Assembly (NCBI GenBank): GCA_023512835.1 | Contig: CM042092.1 | Coordinates: 4,843,293 to 4,907,292, forward strand | Direction of reading: 5' to 3' | DNA from: Taxillus chinensis | Lineage: Eukaryota > Streptophyta > Magnoliopsida > Santalales > Loranthaceae | Length of the DNA: 64,000 nt | Part shown: positions 22,030-33,788 of the stretch, piece after piece | Position numbering within the stretch: position 1 is the stretch's first letter | Layout of the letters: each line of letters starts with the position of its first letter | Position numbers and translations under genes: made by a program | Notes under the pieces: generated by a model | The model's database searches: none | The model's input: the letters and a program-made list of their open reading frames with translations, nothing else | Told to the model about the DNA's origin: nothing

Positions 22030-24040
22030 TGTGAAGTTTATGTATATTTTATCTCCCATTTTGCATCTCTTTTTATGGTTGAGTGTGTGTTTTTGATATT
22101 ATTTTAGGATATATTATGCCTGTGTAGTTTTGTGTGTGTTTTGCTTTGTTTTGTAGCTTCTTCTAGGAAAAGAGAGTTAAGGAATTCAAAGTAAGGATGA
22201 GCATGGTAGCCAAAGAGGTCAGGGAGCAAGTATGAAACACTTTCATCATGCACGTGCAAGCTTATACATGCAAGATAACAATATTTCAACACTTTTAGTT
22301 CTTGCATGCGTAGAAGAATCGCATGCATGTGTCCATTGTTGGTGTATTTTATGACACGTGCTCAAGGGGAATTGAAGACAATAATATTTTAAGCTGCTTT
22401 TGTTTTTCCAGGTATTCAAAAATAAGTGTTTATCGTCGTCAACTTCTTGGACACGTGTACCCCTATTCTGCTCCAAAACGACGATGTTTAGCTTAAGTAC
22501 GACCTTGTAATTTTTAATCAAGGTTAAAAAGGGGTTTACACTTGTAATGGCTGCCTTAGATTAATTGGGTGAATGTGTATAAATAAAGGAGGCTAGCAAA
22601 CTAAAAAAGAAAAGGGGGCACCGGTAGAGGAACCCTAGAGGCATTTTTGGCCGGGGGAAGGAGAGAGGATCCTCCATAGCCCACCAACAACGCCATATCA
22701 TAAAGGATGAGCATTGAACGGTCATTCATTGGAATCAAGGATTGTGATAGTTCTAGTTCATGTGGGTGATTTGGTGGGAGATTTTACGCTATCAACAAAG
22801 GAGAGAAGAGTGTGGTCTTCAAGAGTGGGACGCCACTAGACAATTCTATAACTTCTAAGTTAGGTTTTTATGTATTTAAACTGCTTTTATTCTAGAATTA
22901 TGTAATTTAAGTTCTGAATTCTATGTGTTTGATTAAATGTTTGATTGAAATATTTATATGTTCTGGTTTATAAAACTGTCTATAAATTTTATTACCACGG
23001 TAAAGACATATAGAGTGGACCAAGCCTATATGAATTTACAAACATAATGAGTCACTGGGCTTTTGGGTTTGATTTGCATGGACCAAATGAGATCAAATCA
23101 TAATTAGTAAATTCACCTGGACCAAAGGGAATTGAATAAATTGATAAGATGAATTTTGAATATTTGAGAAAATAAATTAAAGGATGAATTTAAGTGAATT
23201 AATTCTAAGAAATCTTAAACCCTAACTGAAATCTCCAACTCTCCAATTTCTCCTTTTAATCTTACTTTAGGTTTTTATTTTATTTTGATTATTTTATTTT
23301 ATTTTATTTATCAATTATTAATTTGATTTCTTTAGACAAAACTAGGATTATAAATTTTAGTGCCTGTTGCAATTAGAAGTGAGCATCGATCGGTTCGGTC
23401 GGTTTGTGTATAATTTTTAAACCAAACCAACGACATTCGGTTTGAAAAAAATTCAAACCAAAACCAACCAATAAATATTAAAAATCATCGATCTTGGTTC
23501 GGTTCGGTGCATTAAAATTCAGTTCGGTTTATCGGTTTGAATCAATTTTTGAATTTTAACGTCAAATAAAAAAATACATTCATTTTAATTCTTAAACATC
23601 ATCACCAATCGGCCAAGTTTACGACTCTATGAGTAAATCCGACGGGATAAGTGGGAATGGGAAGTGAGAATGTCAACCTTTAGCCTTTCTACTTGAAAGC
23701 GCAAAACTAAGAGATGCGTGGAATTGAAGCGTAAAGTACCGACATGCCGAAGTGGTAACGTCTGTTCGGTCGTTTGATTAACCAAACCCCTAAAACCGTG
23801 AATCGAACCAATAACATCGGTTCTCCAAAAATAAAAACCAAATAAACCAATATAATTTTAAAAACCAGCTTTTTCGGTCCAAACAATTTGGTTTGATTCG
23901 GTTTATCGGTTTGGTTCGGTTCTTGATCATCCCTAGCTGCAATAGATTCCTTTTTGCATTTTTTGTGGGATCGACCTTGACTTATCACACTACGGTAGTT
24001 AGGACATTATAAATTATATTTTGATAGTGTGAGGCGACTA
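22030..24040 (+). mobile_element. LTR-like insertion (probable solo LTR), boundaries approximate
   Basis: This block interrupts the hAT-like element. It has promoter-like features, including TATAAATAAAGGAGG near 22577 followed by a GC-richer leader (GGAACCCTAGAGGC). It ends in the phrase GTGGGATCGACCTTGACTTATCACACTA, which is common near the 3' ends of large plant gypsy-type LTRs. Its second half recurs in inverted orientation at 25110-25735. No coding domain was seen. The exact ends and a target duplication could not be fixed. Confidence 0.4.
23374..23935. mobile_element. hAT-type MITE with FGG(TTCGG)-rich termini
   Basis: The ends TAGAAGTGAGCATCGATCGG and, inverted, TAGGGATGATCAAGAACCG are a degenerate hAT pair. 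The flanking 8 bases are GTTGCAAT on the left (23366-23373) and GCTGCAAT on the right (23936-23943), 7 of 8 identical. Both sub-terminal regions are built of CGGTTCGGTTTG-like units and their complements, giving long self-complementarity. The middle carries no recognisable gene. It sits inside the LTR-like block, making this a third nesting level. Confidence 0.7.
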
Positions 24041-24187
24041 AACACTTTATTACCCGTCTGGGCGGGGTGTCAAGTTTAAAACCGCACCCCGCTCTTGTTG
24101 GGCAGGGTAACTCACCCGCATAGCGAAGCGTAAGCGGAACGGATAGTGGGTGAGGTAGCAGATACGGATATCCGTTGCCCACCCCTA

Positions 24188-25109
24188 ATTATATGAGTAT
24201 ATTTAATTCATATACTTTATAACATGAATATTATTATTACTAACGTGACACGCATAAATGCTTTAGAGACAAATTTTCTCGTTAAAGACAAAGTAGTGGC
24301 TGATTTATTAAAATATTTTATTATATTATCATATGAGAATTTCAAGTGTTTTATTAAGAGACAGTGGTTCATTTAAATTTGAAATTTTAAAAAAAATAAA
24401 AATTATGAAATTCATATTTATCTTAAAAATTATTTTAATACTTTTTTTATTTTCAAATTAAAATTTAATTTTGTGTGAATAATTTTTTAATTTTTTTTCT
24501 ATTTTATTACTTTGAGTTCTTTTTTTTTTTTTATATTTTCATGGGACTTGAATTCGTTGGTATCTATTTTTTCTTCTATCAAATAAAAATTATTTTTAAA
24601 CCATAATTTAATACAAACTCAAGCAAATTAAGAAACTAAAATTTATACCAAATATATGTACGAAATGTTGACATACATATACGAGATAAAATATGTTTAT
24701 ATATATATATTAAACAATTAGTGAGAAGTATTTTGGTTAAAAATCAATCAAATATATATATCCTCAGCGGACAGATAAATAATGGCAACTTGACAGAAAT
24801 AAAATAATGAAAATTTATTATTTAAATTATTTTAAAAGTAAATGAAATATTATTAAACCAATTGAATTAGTTTTGGCCACGCCAAAGTCAAATAAAAGTT
24901 TTAACGACCCACCTCGCAACATTCTCTGAAAACGCTCATTCAATTAGCTGTCAAATCGTGCATTAAGAGATAGTCGTTGATGGGTAGAAGCATCATCATT
25001 AATGCGAGTGTGTGCATGTTTTGGCCTAGCAGGCATCAGATTGATTTCCGTACACATGTCCTTGCTGGATCAGATTGAAATGCCCCAGAATTCATTGTCT
25101 CACACATTA
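24188..25109. other. AT-rich intergenic DNA
   Basis: Homopolymer and AT-rich stretches; no gene, terminal repeat or RNA feature was recognised. Confidence 0.6.
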
Positions 25110-25735
25110 TCAGAATATAATTTATAATATTTTAATTACACGTAGTGTGATAAGTTAGAGTTAATTCCACAGCACAAAAAAATTTATTATAACAAATACT
25201 AAAATTGATAATTATAATTTTATCTAGAGAAATCAGATTGATAATTGATAAATAAAATAAAATAAAATAATTAGAATAAAATAAAAACCTAAACAAAGAT
25301 AAAAAGGAGAAATTCTGGAGAGTTAAATATTTCAGTTAAGGTTTAAGATTTTTAGACTTAGTTCACTTAAATTTATCATTCAATTTACTTTATCAAATAT
25401 TCAAAATTCATCATATCATTTTATTTAATTTCTTTTGGTCCAAGTGAATTTACTAATTATGATTTGATCTCATTTGATCCATGTGAATCAAACCCAAAAA
25501 CTTAGTGACTCATTATGTTTGTAAATTCATATAGGCTTGGTCCACTCTATATGTCTTTACTGTGGTAATAAAATTCATAGACAATTTTATAAACCACAAC
25601 ACATGAAGATTTCATTCAAACATTTAATCAAATACATAGAATTCAAAACTTAAATTACACAATTACAGAATAAAAACAGTTTATGCATAAATACATAAAA
25701 ACCTAACTTAGAAGGTGTAGAATTATCCAGTAGGA
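25110..25735 (-). repeat. inverted second copy of the LTR-like repeat
   Basis: The reverse complement matches 22840-23373 plus 23944-23995, including CTTGGTCCACTCTATATGTC, AACTTAGAAG and TTATCACACTACG. The hAT MITE present in the other copy is absent here, so the MITE inserted after the copies diverged or in only one of them. Confidence 0.75.
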
Positions 25736-27007
25736 AAATAGTGTTGGGTGCTAGGTTTAGTGGGTCGGCACTGCTACTAAAGAGAGAAAAGAGATCAACA
25801 CCTTTTATAAAGATAAAATACATTTAACCTACTTTCCTTTTTTGTTTTATACTTTACGGCAACTTACACTCTCTATATAAGATTTTATAAATAATATAGA
25901 GGCTTTTAGATGAAATATGACTTATATGAAAAATACAGAGTTTTCACTCGTAATCATCCTTCTAAAGGTTAATAAATGAAATATTGATGAAAACATTTAC
26001 AAGGAAAATAATGATTTTATGTTTTGATTTTCAAAATTTTAAGATGATATATAATGAGTAATACAAGGGATATCGAAAGTTAATTATTCTTTCTTGTCAT
26101 AAGAGTTTTTTTTCCCTTTTCCTTTTGCTCTCAGTTGCAAGGGTTTCCTAACGTTTCTTTTAATAATTTAGTTTATTGATACAAGTATATAACCCTTTTT
26201 GTTATTTGGGGTTTTCATTGTAAGTTATATGTTTTTAATTATTACTCTCAAATAGTTGAAACCCTATGATTTTAATTAATTATAAGTTATATGAATCTTC
26301 ATCTCATTATGATCTTTTCACTTTGGACAAAATAAAGGTTGGTTTAAAATTATAAAGTATTTTATTGCATTGTATAAAAAAGGTATGGATAGAGAGTGTA
26401 AATCTTGTCAATAATCTTGGTCCTTGGGAGCCTAGAAGGAGATGAATAGGCTCTTTGAAAACTCTTTCTCACTATTTTGGTGCAAGATTATCTTAGATTT
26501 GAATGAATAAATCAATGCGGAAGACAATCGATAAGTTGAAGTAATTTATATTATTGTCAAAGGATAATTACAACAAATTGTATAACAGATTAAGCTGTTT
26601 GTACAAGCTTGGATCTACTGAAAGAATGTATCTCTATTTGCTTACAGTAGCACTCCGTTACTAAACAATTATGCACACGCTAGCCAAAAACTCCACACTT
26701 TACAAGTGAATATTATAACATATTTATAGACATCCCTAGGAAACTTTCTTGAAATTGGATTTTTTGGACATCGAGTAGCATTGAAGATCTTCTCGGAAGA
26801 TACCTCAAGATATTGAAGTATAAGTATGTTGATTTGCTTCGCGTAGTTCCAATTGCATTAAAAGTCTTGTCCATGCCTTTAAGTGATCTACGTGTAAGAT
26901 GATTTAAATGTTCAACGGATCTTTCTTACATCGGGACACAACTAGTTGAAGTGATTAAATGTGTTGAACCATCATAGCGAATAACTGGAGCAACATTGTC
27001 TTATTTC
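25736..27007. other. unassigned intergenic DNA
   Basis: No gene recognised. The stretch 26400-26900 (CAATGCGGAAGACAATCG and similar) has the flavour of retrotransposon LTR DNA, but no partner repeat was found. Confidence 0.4.
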
Positions 27008-27180
27008 TGTTGGGATGTTTGTCCCACATCGCTTAAGGACGAGAAAGTTAAGGCATATATAAGAAGAAAGAAAACTTTAAATGTCACGACGCGTTTTAAA
27101 GCGTGTGCAGCCGATGTAGGCGAGCCCAAAGCGGACAGTATCGTGACACTTAATGGCCTTTATCTATGCCGATTCTAACA
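27008..27180 (+). repeat. TRIM 5' LTR
   Basis: It contains a TATA box (TATATAA at 27056-27062) about 120 bp before the LTR end. It differs from the 3' LTR mainly by single-base indels and a few substitutions. Confidence 0.9.
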
Positions 27181-27438
27181 AACTGTATCGAAGCACGATT
27201 GTCCTGTTCTTATCCTCATTAATTGTTCAGTGATATCGAAAGTCTTCTCGACGTGGTGTGATCGAGCGGCGTATTCCGTTGGTGCGGCGGTATCCGGGTT
27301 ATGATGTCACTTTAATATCGAACCGGTTTGATCTCTCTACAAGGTGTGGATTGAGGGGGAGTTACAATAAAAAATCCCCAGTTTCGTAGGTGTGTCTCCA
27401 ACCTACGGTATACGGTCGATGTGTGACAAAGGGGGAAA

Positions 27439-27614
27439 TTGTTGGGATGTTTGTCCCACATCGCTTAAGGACGAGAAAGTTAAGGCATATATAAGAAAAA
27501 AGAAAACTTTAAATGTCACGACGCGTTTTAAAGCCGTGCGGGCCGATGTGGCGAGCCCAAAGCGGACAATATCGTGACACTTAATCGGGCCTTTATCTAT
27601 GCCCGATTCTAACA
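27439..27614 (+). repeat. TRIM 3' LTR
   Basis: It matches the 5' LTR almost throughout and ends CCCGATTCTAACA, followed directly by the ATTTC duplication. Confidence 0.9.
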
Positions 27615-27619
27615 ATTTC

Positions 27620-28010
27620 GTCGTAAGGTTTTACTTCGTGTTAAAAGTGCTCGGATCCTTACTCCGTGTCAATGGTTGCTTACTCCGTGTCGTTAAGTAC
27701 TCGAATCTTTATTCCATTGCAAGGTTCCTTACTGCGTTAGTGAAGTACTCGGATTCCTTACTTCGTGTCGGCGCCTTTTTAATCCTGTGTAACTAAAAAG
27801 CTCGGATGGCTTACTCCGCATCTATTTTTCTTACTCCGTGCGAATAAAAGACTCGGGTCCTTATTCCGTACAAGTCCTTCCTTACTCCTCGAGTGGAAGA
27901 CTGGGATGCTTACTCCGCATCTTCTTATCCTTAGTTTGTGCTATCGTTCCTTACTCCGTATCTTGTGATAGCTCGGTTATTTACCGACTCATTAGTCCAC
28001 ACTCAAAGGT
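27620..28010. repeat. degenerate tandem repeat, theme CTCGGATCCTTACTCCGTGT
   Basis: About ten imperfect units with TTACTCCGT/C and CTCGGA(T/C) cores recur every 30-45 bases. Read on the minus strand they resemble the GGAATAAGGAATCCGAG units inside the gypsy solo LTR at 38030-38250 and 40060-40250, so this is probably an LTR fragment of a related gypsy family in the opposite orientation. Confidence 0.6.
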
Positions 28011-30349
28011 ATGGACTAGAATTATGTATCATGTTCTTATCGTATCACTCACGAGTGTTTGCCGTTTAAGTTTATCTTCTGCAACATTGTTAGAGATAAA
28101 GAAATGAGAGAACTCAAGTCAAATTACAAAGGGTTTAATAATTTGCATTATCCAAATTTTGGTTTTATCCAACAATAACATTATAAGACTTTGATTGATA
28201 ACCTAGATTATCATAATATATCTAAATATATATGAAACTTCTATAATATCCTTTTGATATGTTTCTTTTTATGATATGACCTTACCGTGTTTATTCTCTT
28301 TGTAATTGTTTCATATTAATGTGTATTTACCTTACCCTATCTTTAAATCTTAATAGCATATTTAAGCTCATCTAGCCTTTTTATTGTTTCTTCCTCATCT
28401 TCGTTAAATAAAAAGAATAAAGTAATTAGTATATATTAGGAGTCAAGGATGCTTAAACTAGGATGATTATTGTGTTACGATATGTAATAAATGAATTATA
28501 TGAATGATAGTTATGATATGTTATGATTAGTGTGTGTGTGAATTTTATTTCTTTTAAATTTGATTGTGTATTTTATTTTGCACATAATTTAGGATGAAAT
28601 TCCAAATTTAGAAGCATCATAGAAATCATCATTTTTATTAATCAATGATTTTTTTATCCATATTATTGCACAATTATAAAGTTTGATATCAAAATATTGT
28701 TTATGCAATAATATATTAATCATTTTGAAGAATCATATATATATTAAGAGGAATATCTGGCTTTGAAGAAATAGTTGAAAAATTAATCTACAAATCGGAT
28801 TAAAGTGAATACATTTATTTGCTTTATTCTTGTTTGAATAAAGCAAATATTATTCATATATTTGAATATATTTAAATTAAATCGAATACCTATATAACCA
28901 ATTTCGTCATAAACACACTTTCTCATTTGGTATTTTTATCTACTTATATTTATATAATCATATGCACTAGTTGTTTAGACCAAATATATACCTCAAGCGA
29001 TTAACTATGTACACATGCATGCTTAGAGTCACTAGACTTTTGAATGATTTTTTTATTTTATTATAATGATACGTAACAATACATAATATTAAGATAATAT
29101 TAATAATTTTTTAAATTTAATTAATTTGAAACGGTCAAATAAATTTTTAATCCCATCCAAAATAAGTGAATTCAAACTAGAATTTCACTAGGGATATTAC
29201 ATTATTATTTTTCTTTCACCTGATCACAGCCGATGTAATATTTCACTTTAACTTTATTCAAGATTCAACATCACCTTCAATTTAAATACTTGAATATGGT
29301 GGTCATGGTTGATCGAAAATTTCCCACCCTCAAGTAAGTCTATTTTTTTTTTTTTTAAAGAAGCGTGGCAACCCTTTTTTGTCAACGGCTCCAGCATTTT
29401 TTTAAAGTTTAAAAAAAAAAATAATTCGAATCCGCCTTTGACTTCCTTTCCATCTCTGATAAATTCTGTTTATGTACCAAGGAGTCAATCTAGCATACGC
29501 ATAGAATTTAATAAATTTAGATGATAATATTTTATATTTTGGCTACAGCATTAACTTACCTAACGGATAAAAAGTATTTAGGTTTTCACTGGATTAAATA
29601 TATGTGATGCAACACAAATGTCGTCTTTCCCAACTTTCCAGCAATTACTAACTTACCTTAGGTTAGTGTAATAAATTTTAAAATGATGAGTTTATTGTGG
29701 GCTTATCTTAATTTAATATTAAGATAATTTTAAAAATTATTTGTAAATTTTGAGTTCTAAAGTTATTTTTAAAATTATTTATTTTAATTTTAATTTTAAA
29801 ATATAAATTCAATTCTATCAGTAGATTCAAATAATTTATTTTATTTTATTTTATTTATTTTTTTATTTATTTTATTACTTGAATTTTTTGATTTTTTTTA
29901 AATTTTTATGAAATTCAATAATATACTCTTTTTAAAATACATTTTCTCTTTTAATCAAACATAAATTATTTTTAAATTACAATTCAAAACATAAGTCTAT
30001 TGTTTTAATAACACATTTATATATCCTAGCCAAGTTTAAATTTCATGTAACACAATTTTACAAATTAGAAAACTGTTAAATATTTTATATTTTTTCCAAA
30101 TGCAATAATTTTTCACCAAAAATACATAAACTAAAATATGAAACAAAATAATTAGTAGGCATGAACTACAAAACCAAATAGTTTAACGGGTGTTTCGGTG
30201 AATTTAATTTTATGTATAAAATTTTATGTATAAATATAATGTTTACATATATACTTATGTTGAAATATGTGTTTATATACGGAGCGAAATATTATGTGAA
30301 ACTACAGGGCCCGCCACGCGGCACCTATGAAATATTCGTATGTAGAAAC
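28011..30349. other. AT-rich intergenic DNA
   Basis: No gene recognised. A perfect 13-base inverted repeat (ATTTGCTTTATTC and complement, 6-base loop) lies at 28817-28848. The rest is AT-rich with homopolymer runs. Confidence 0.6.
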
Positions 30350-31490
30350 TAGAGGTGCTATCATCTAACGACCGAGAGGTTGAGTCTACCTATGATCATA
30401 TCCGTTCTGCCGCGATTCCTGGACAGATGGAAGTAAACTTTAAGACATACCCCGCTCCATGTGTAGGTAAGGGGGTACCACTGTCCTATGGCGGTTGTTG
30501 GGAAGTCTTCATTCTGGCGTCTCTGGGCCGTCACCAATATTTATTTATTGATTTCTCTTAAGACAAACTTGCCTTTTAGAGGCTCCATGAAGTAGTTGAT
30601 AGGGGTCATTTAGGTCCTATCGGAAAACGAAATCAACCTATTACGATTCCCGCTCCAGCTTAGGCGGTAGATCAAATTTTAAAATTGTATCTCATTCCAT
30701 ATATAGGTAGGGTAGGATATATTGTTCCTTAATGTGTTTGCGAATGAGATTCTATTTGCCCGCATCTTGCTATCGCTTTTTATTGGATCCGTCCATATGA
30801 ATAATTTTGACTTAAATCAAATTTCTACATCATTTTTAACAAAAAAAATTATCAAAAAAAATTTAATTCTACAATAATAAATACTATTCAAAAATATCAA
30901 AAATTATAAATAATAATTAAATAATTATATTTGAAATATTATAAAATTATAAATAAAAATTATTAAAATTAGGTGGGAGCGGAACACGGGCATCTACTAC
31001 CTAACCTCCGTCCATGTTAGAATTTAAAAACCCATCTCTTATCTGGAATGGATAACCTATCTTGTATAGCGGCTGAGCGAATAACGAAGTAGATCCGGAT
31101 TACCCTAATAAAAAATTATGTTTTATGTAGAGAAATAACACAATAAATCAAATTTAATTTTGACTTAAATCAAATTTTTACATCATTTTAACAAAAAAAT
31201 TATCAAAAAATTTAATTCTACAATAATAAATACTATTCAAAAATTATAAATAATAATTAAATAATTATATTTGAAATATTATAAAATTATAAATAAAAAT
31301 TATTAAAATTAGTGGGGCGAGCAAGCGTCTTCTACCTATTAAAGCTTATCCATGCTGAATTTAAAAACCGCACACCGCTCTTGTCCGGAATGAATAACCT
31401 ATCTTGCATAGCAACGGAGCGACAATAGGCGAGATTCACTCGGATTACTCCTAATATAAAATTATGTTTTTTATGTAGAGAAATAACACA
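30350..31490. mobile_element. second copy of the hAT-like repeat family, with a 353-bp tandem duplication
   Basis: The start TAGAGGTGCTATCATC and following GAGTCTACCTAT, CCCCGCTCCATGTGTAGGTA and CATCTTGCTATCG match 21381-22025 in order. The segment from 30809 (GACTTAAATCAAATTTCTACATC) is repeated from 31162. Each unit ends in the right-arm sequence of the family (TTTAAAAACC, GGATAACCTATCTTG, TCCGGATTAC) and then TTTATGTAGAGAAATAACACAATA. The inter-unit differences are moderate, so the duplication is not recent. Confidence 0.6.
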
Positions 31491-33420
31491 ATATACGTGT
31501 GTATAAACATTGTGTTTATATATAGGAAAATATTATTTATATGGCGTCTCACATTACGTAATTAACTTATGTAATGCATATTTCAAAATTTTAAATTATA
31601 ATATATTTTAAAACTACTTCGGACGTATAATAAAAATTAATATTGAAAATATACGGTTCCAATAAAATTTTCGAAAAACTTTGATAAAATTATCTATATT
31701 TTAATTCTAAGAATTCAATAAATGTTAGTCTTTGAAATTAAGTAAAATTCAATTCCAAGTGTTCGCTTTGTGCCTGATAATTAAATGTTCACATGCATGC
31801 GCTAGGAGCTATACTTGAGAGACTTACACAACATAATGTTTATAAACACTATTTAATGACTTCACTTGTAGAATTTGGGGACAGATAATTGATTTGTGCA
31901 TTTACTAGCCCTTGCGGTTCATCGTGTGCCCATTATGTAAAATGATATTACTTAATTTTTTTCTCGAATATCTTTTACGTTAAATTAGTGTACGGAAAAT
32001 CAATGAATGTACGTGGGAAAAACCGAAAAGGTTCCATGAAATAAATTTTCAAGAGTTAATTCCTCACACAACGTTAGTAATGTTGGGGATTGTAATGTTA
32101 TCTTAGTTTCTTATCTCACCAAGAAAATTAGCTATCGAAATAGATATAGAATTATCCATAAAAAGATATTATTTTGTCTCAAATTAGTATGATTTGAGAT
32201 GATTAATTTAAATCATCACATAATCGTCTTAGTTGTTATAATCTTAATTAAAATTTCTAGGACAAAAATTATCTTTTCATCCCAAAAATAATTAATAGAC
32301 ATGCAGAATAATTGATTCTCACCACATGTCTAATTACAAGAACCTGTGTCATTGTAGAAGAATGATTTACTCAAAAAAAAATTATGCCGCTGCATATTAA
32401 CATGTATGTGACAGCCTTAAACCGGGAGCTGAATACCCATACTTAAAACATTTTTCCAATGGCCTAGTTTTGAAGCAGAAGTTTCTCAAGCCTTAAAATT
32501 CCCTTAAAATTCCTACTTTTAGCCATCCATTAACTAAGATAAAAAGGTCAAGATATATTAGATGCCGTAGAGAGATTAAAGAAGTGAATATCTCTTTTAA
32601 GGAGGGAAATGCATAGAATGATTCTACAATGGTGGCAAATGCTTCGGAAAAAAGTCTCAATGAGCTTGTGACTAAGGAAAGTAAGAGAGGTTTTTTGGGT
32701 TTTCTTTTTAAATAATTAAATTTTAAATAATTATTTTTAAATTTAGTTGATTTTTAAATAATTATTTTTAATATTTTATTAAAAAAAATTATATAATAAT
32801 ACTATATTTATTTTGTACATCTACTTAAATAAAAACTAAGGTATATTTTCTTACAAGAAAAAATCAATTATATAATAAAAATTATAATTAATTAAAGTAT
32901 ATTAGTATATATGAGAATGCAGAAGTACAATGAAAAAAAAGGAAAAATGAAATACATGCACGATAGAATTAATCATACATGCGCATGTGTCAACTTAAAA
33001 ACAAAAAGCAAAATGCAAAACTCTAAAAAGAAAAAAAAAACGTTGGCCAGCCAATTGTTGTCGTTGGATTCCCAGCTGCATTTAGGCTTTTTCAAAAAAA
33101 AAAAAAATCTTTGTGCAACGCACATTTTTAACTCGCTGAAAATCAAATCAACAGCAAACTGTGCACACTAAATTTGGTGTACAGTATTTTCGTTGTACTA
33201 TAAATTTTATAATTTTATAATTTTTTACCCTAAAATTATGCTGTATTGTATATATTTTTAAAAAAATCAAAATAGGTAATTTAATTTAGAGATACAGCAA
33301 AATGCTGTGGCAAACAGATCCGAACTCCACCGACTTGCATGTGGGAAGTGGTTTTAGCAAGACCCCTTGAAATATGAAATACGAAGAATATGGTGTCCCT
33401 TTAAAAAAAGAAAATATTTT
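31491..33420. other. intergenic DNA upstream of the PRE-type gene
   Basis: AT-rich with A-runs near 33030 and 33100. No gene, terminal repeat or RNA feature was recognised. Confidence 0.5.
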
Positions 33421-33433
33421 GGGTTCTCGTGAT

Positions 33434-33439
33434 CACGTG
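33434..33439. promoter_or_regulatory. G-box (CACGTG) upstream of the PRE-type gene
   Basis: A perfect CACGTG within GATCACGTGGCC lies about 355 bases before the start codon and about 230 before the TATA box. G-boxes bind bHLH/bZIP factors such as PIFs and BES1/BZR1, which are known to regulate PRE genes; a functional role here is inference. Confidence 0.4.
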
Positions 33440-33663
33440 GCCTTGCTGCCCACACACCGAGACATAACACGTAAAGGCCCACGTTGTTGGGTAAAAAACA
33501 AACACACTTTTATTCACCCACTTGAAGTTAAATCCCTAATCACACTGAAGGGATGCATGGCCTCCTCCGCTCCTCCTTCCTCTTCTTCCCAGATCCAGAG
33601 AGAGAGAGAGGCTTTCTCAATGCTGCTGTCTTGTTCTCAGACAACACCAAACGTCACCTTGAA

Positions 33664-33676
33664 TGTATATATAAGG
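33664..33676 (+). promoter_or_regulatory. TATA box of the PRE-type gene
   Basis: GTATATATAAGGG lies about 115 bases before the start codon and some 60 bases before a GA-repeat leader, the expected arrangement for a plant core promoter. Confidence 0.6.
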
Positions 33677-33728
33677 GACGCATAACATGAAAGTTGAAGG
33701 TCATCAATTAACTTTGCTAGTGAAAAAG

Positions 33729-33731
<3 letters not shown>

Positions 33732-33762
<31 letters not shown>
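33732..33762. repeat. (GA)n microsatellite in the presumed 5' leader
   Basis: About fifteen GA units lie just upstream of the start codon; GA/CT leaders are common in plant genes. Confidence 0.9.
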
Positions 33763-33763
<1 letters not shown>

Positions 33764-33788
33764 AAGCTGCTAAAGTAGCAGAGAAGCA

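Larger units (their letters stand above)
21381..24187. mobile_element. hAT-like non-autonomous element, interrupted by an LTR-like insertion
   Basis: The left end TAGGGGTGCTATCCGCC and the reverse complement of the right end TAGGGGTGGGCAACGGATA share TAGGGGTG, a hAT-type terminus. The 8-bp flanks GTTATAGG and ATTATATG agree at 6 of 8 bases. The left arm (21381-about 22025) and the right arm (about 24040-24187) both match the related copy at 30350-31490. The 2 kb between them is foreign. The arms are unusual for repeats of pyrimidine-purine blocks such as GGGGCGGGATACCCCATCC. No transposase is present. Confidence 0.55.
27008..27614 (+). mobile_element. TRIM (terminal-repeat retrotransposon in miniature), complete
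   Basis: Two near-identical LTRs of 173 and 176 bp bound a 258-bp interior, giving 607 bp in all. Both start TGTTGGGATGTTTGTCCCAC and end CGATTCTAACA. The 5-bp target duplication ATTTC is exact on both sides (27003-27007 and 27615-27619). A degenerate initiator-Met-type primer site (ACTGTATCGAAGCAC) follows the first LTR, and the polypurine tract CAAAGGGGGAAAT precedes the second. No coding capacity exists, as is normal for TRIMs, which rely on proteins of full-size elements. Confidence 0.95.

Noticed and set aside
33374..33685. 103-residue plus-strand frame just before the PRE-type gene
   Set aside because: It overlaps the G-box and TATA region and shows no domain; it is promoter DNA open by chance.
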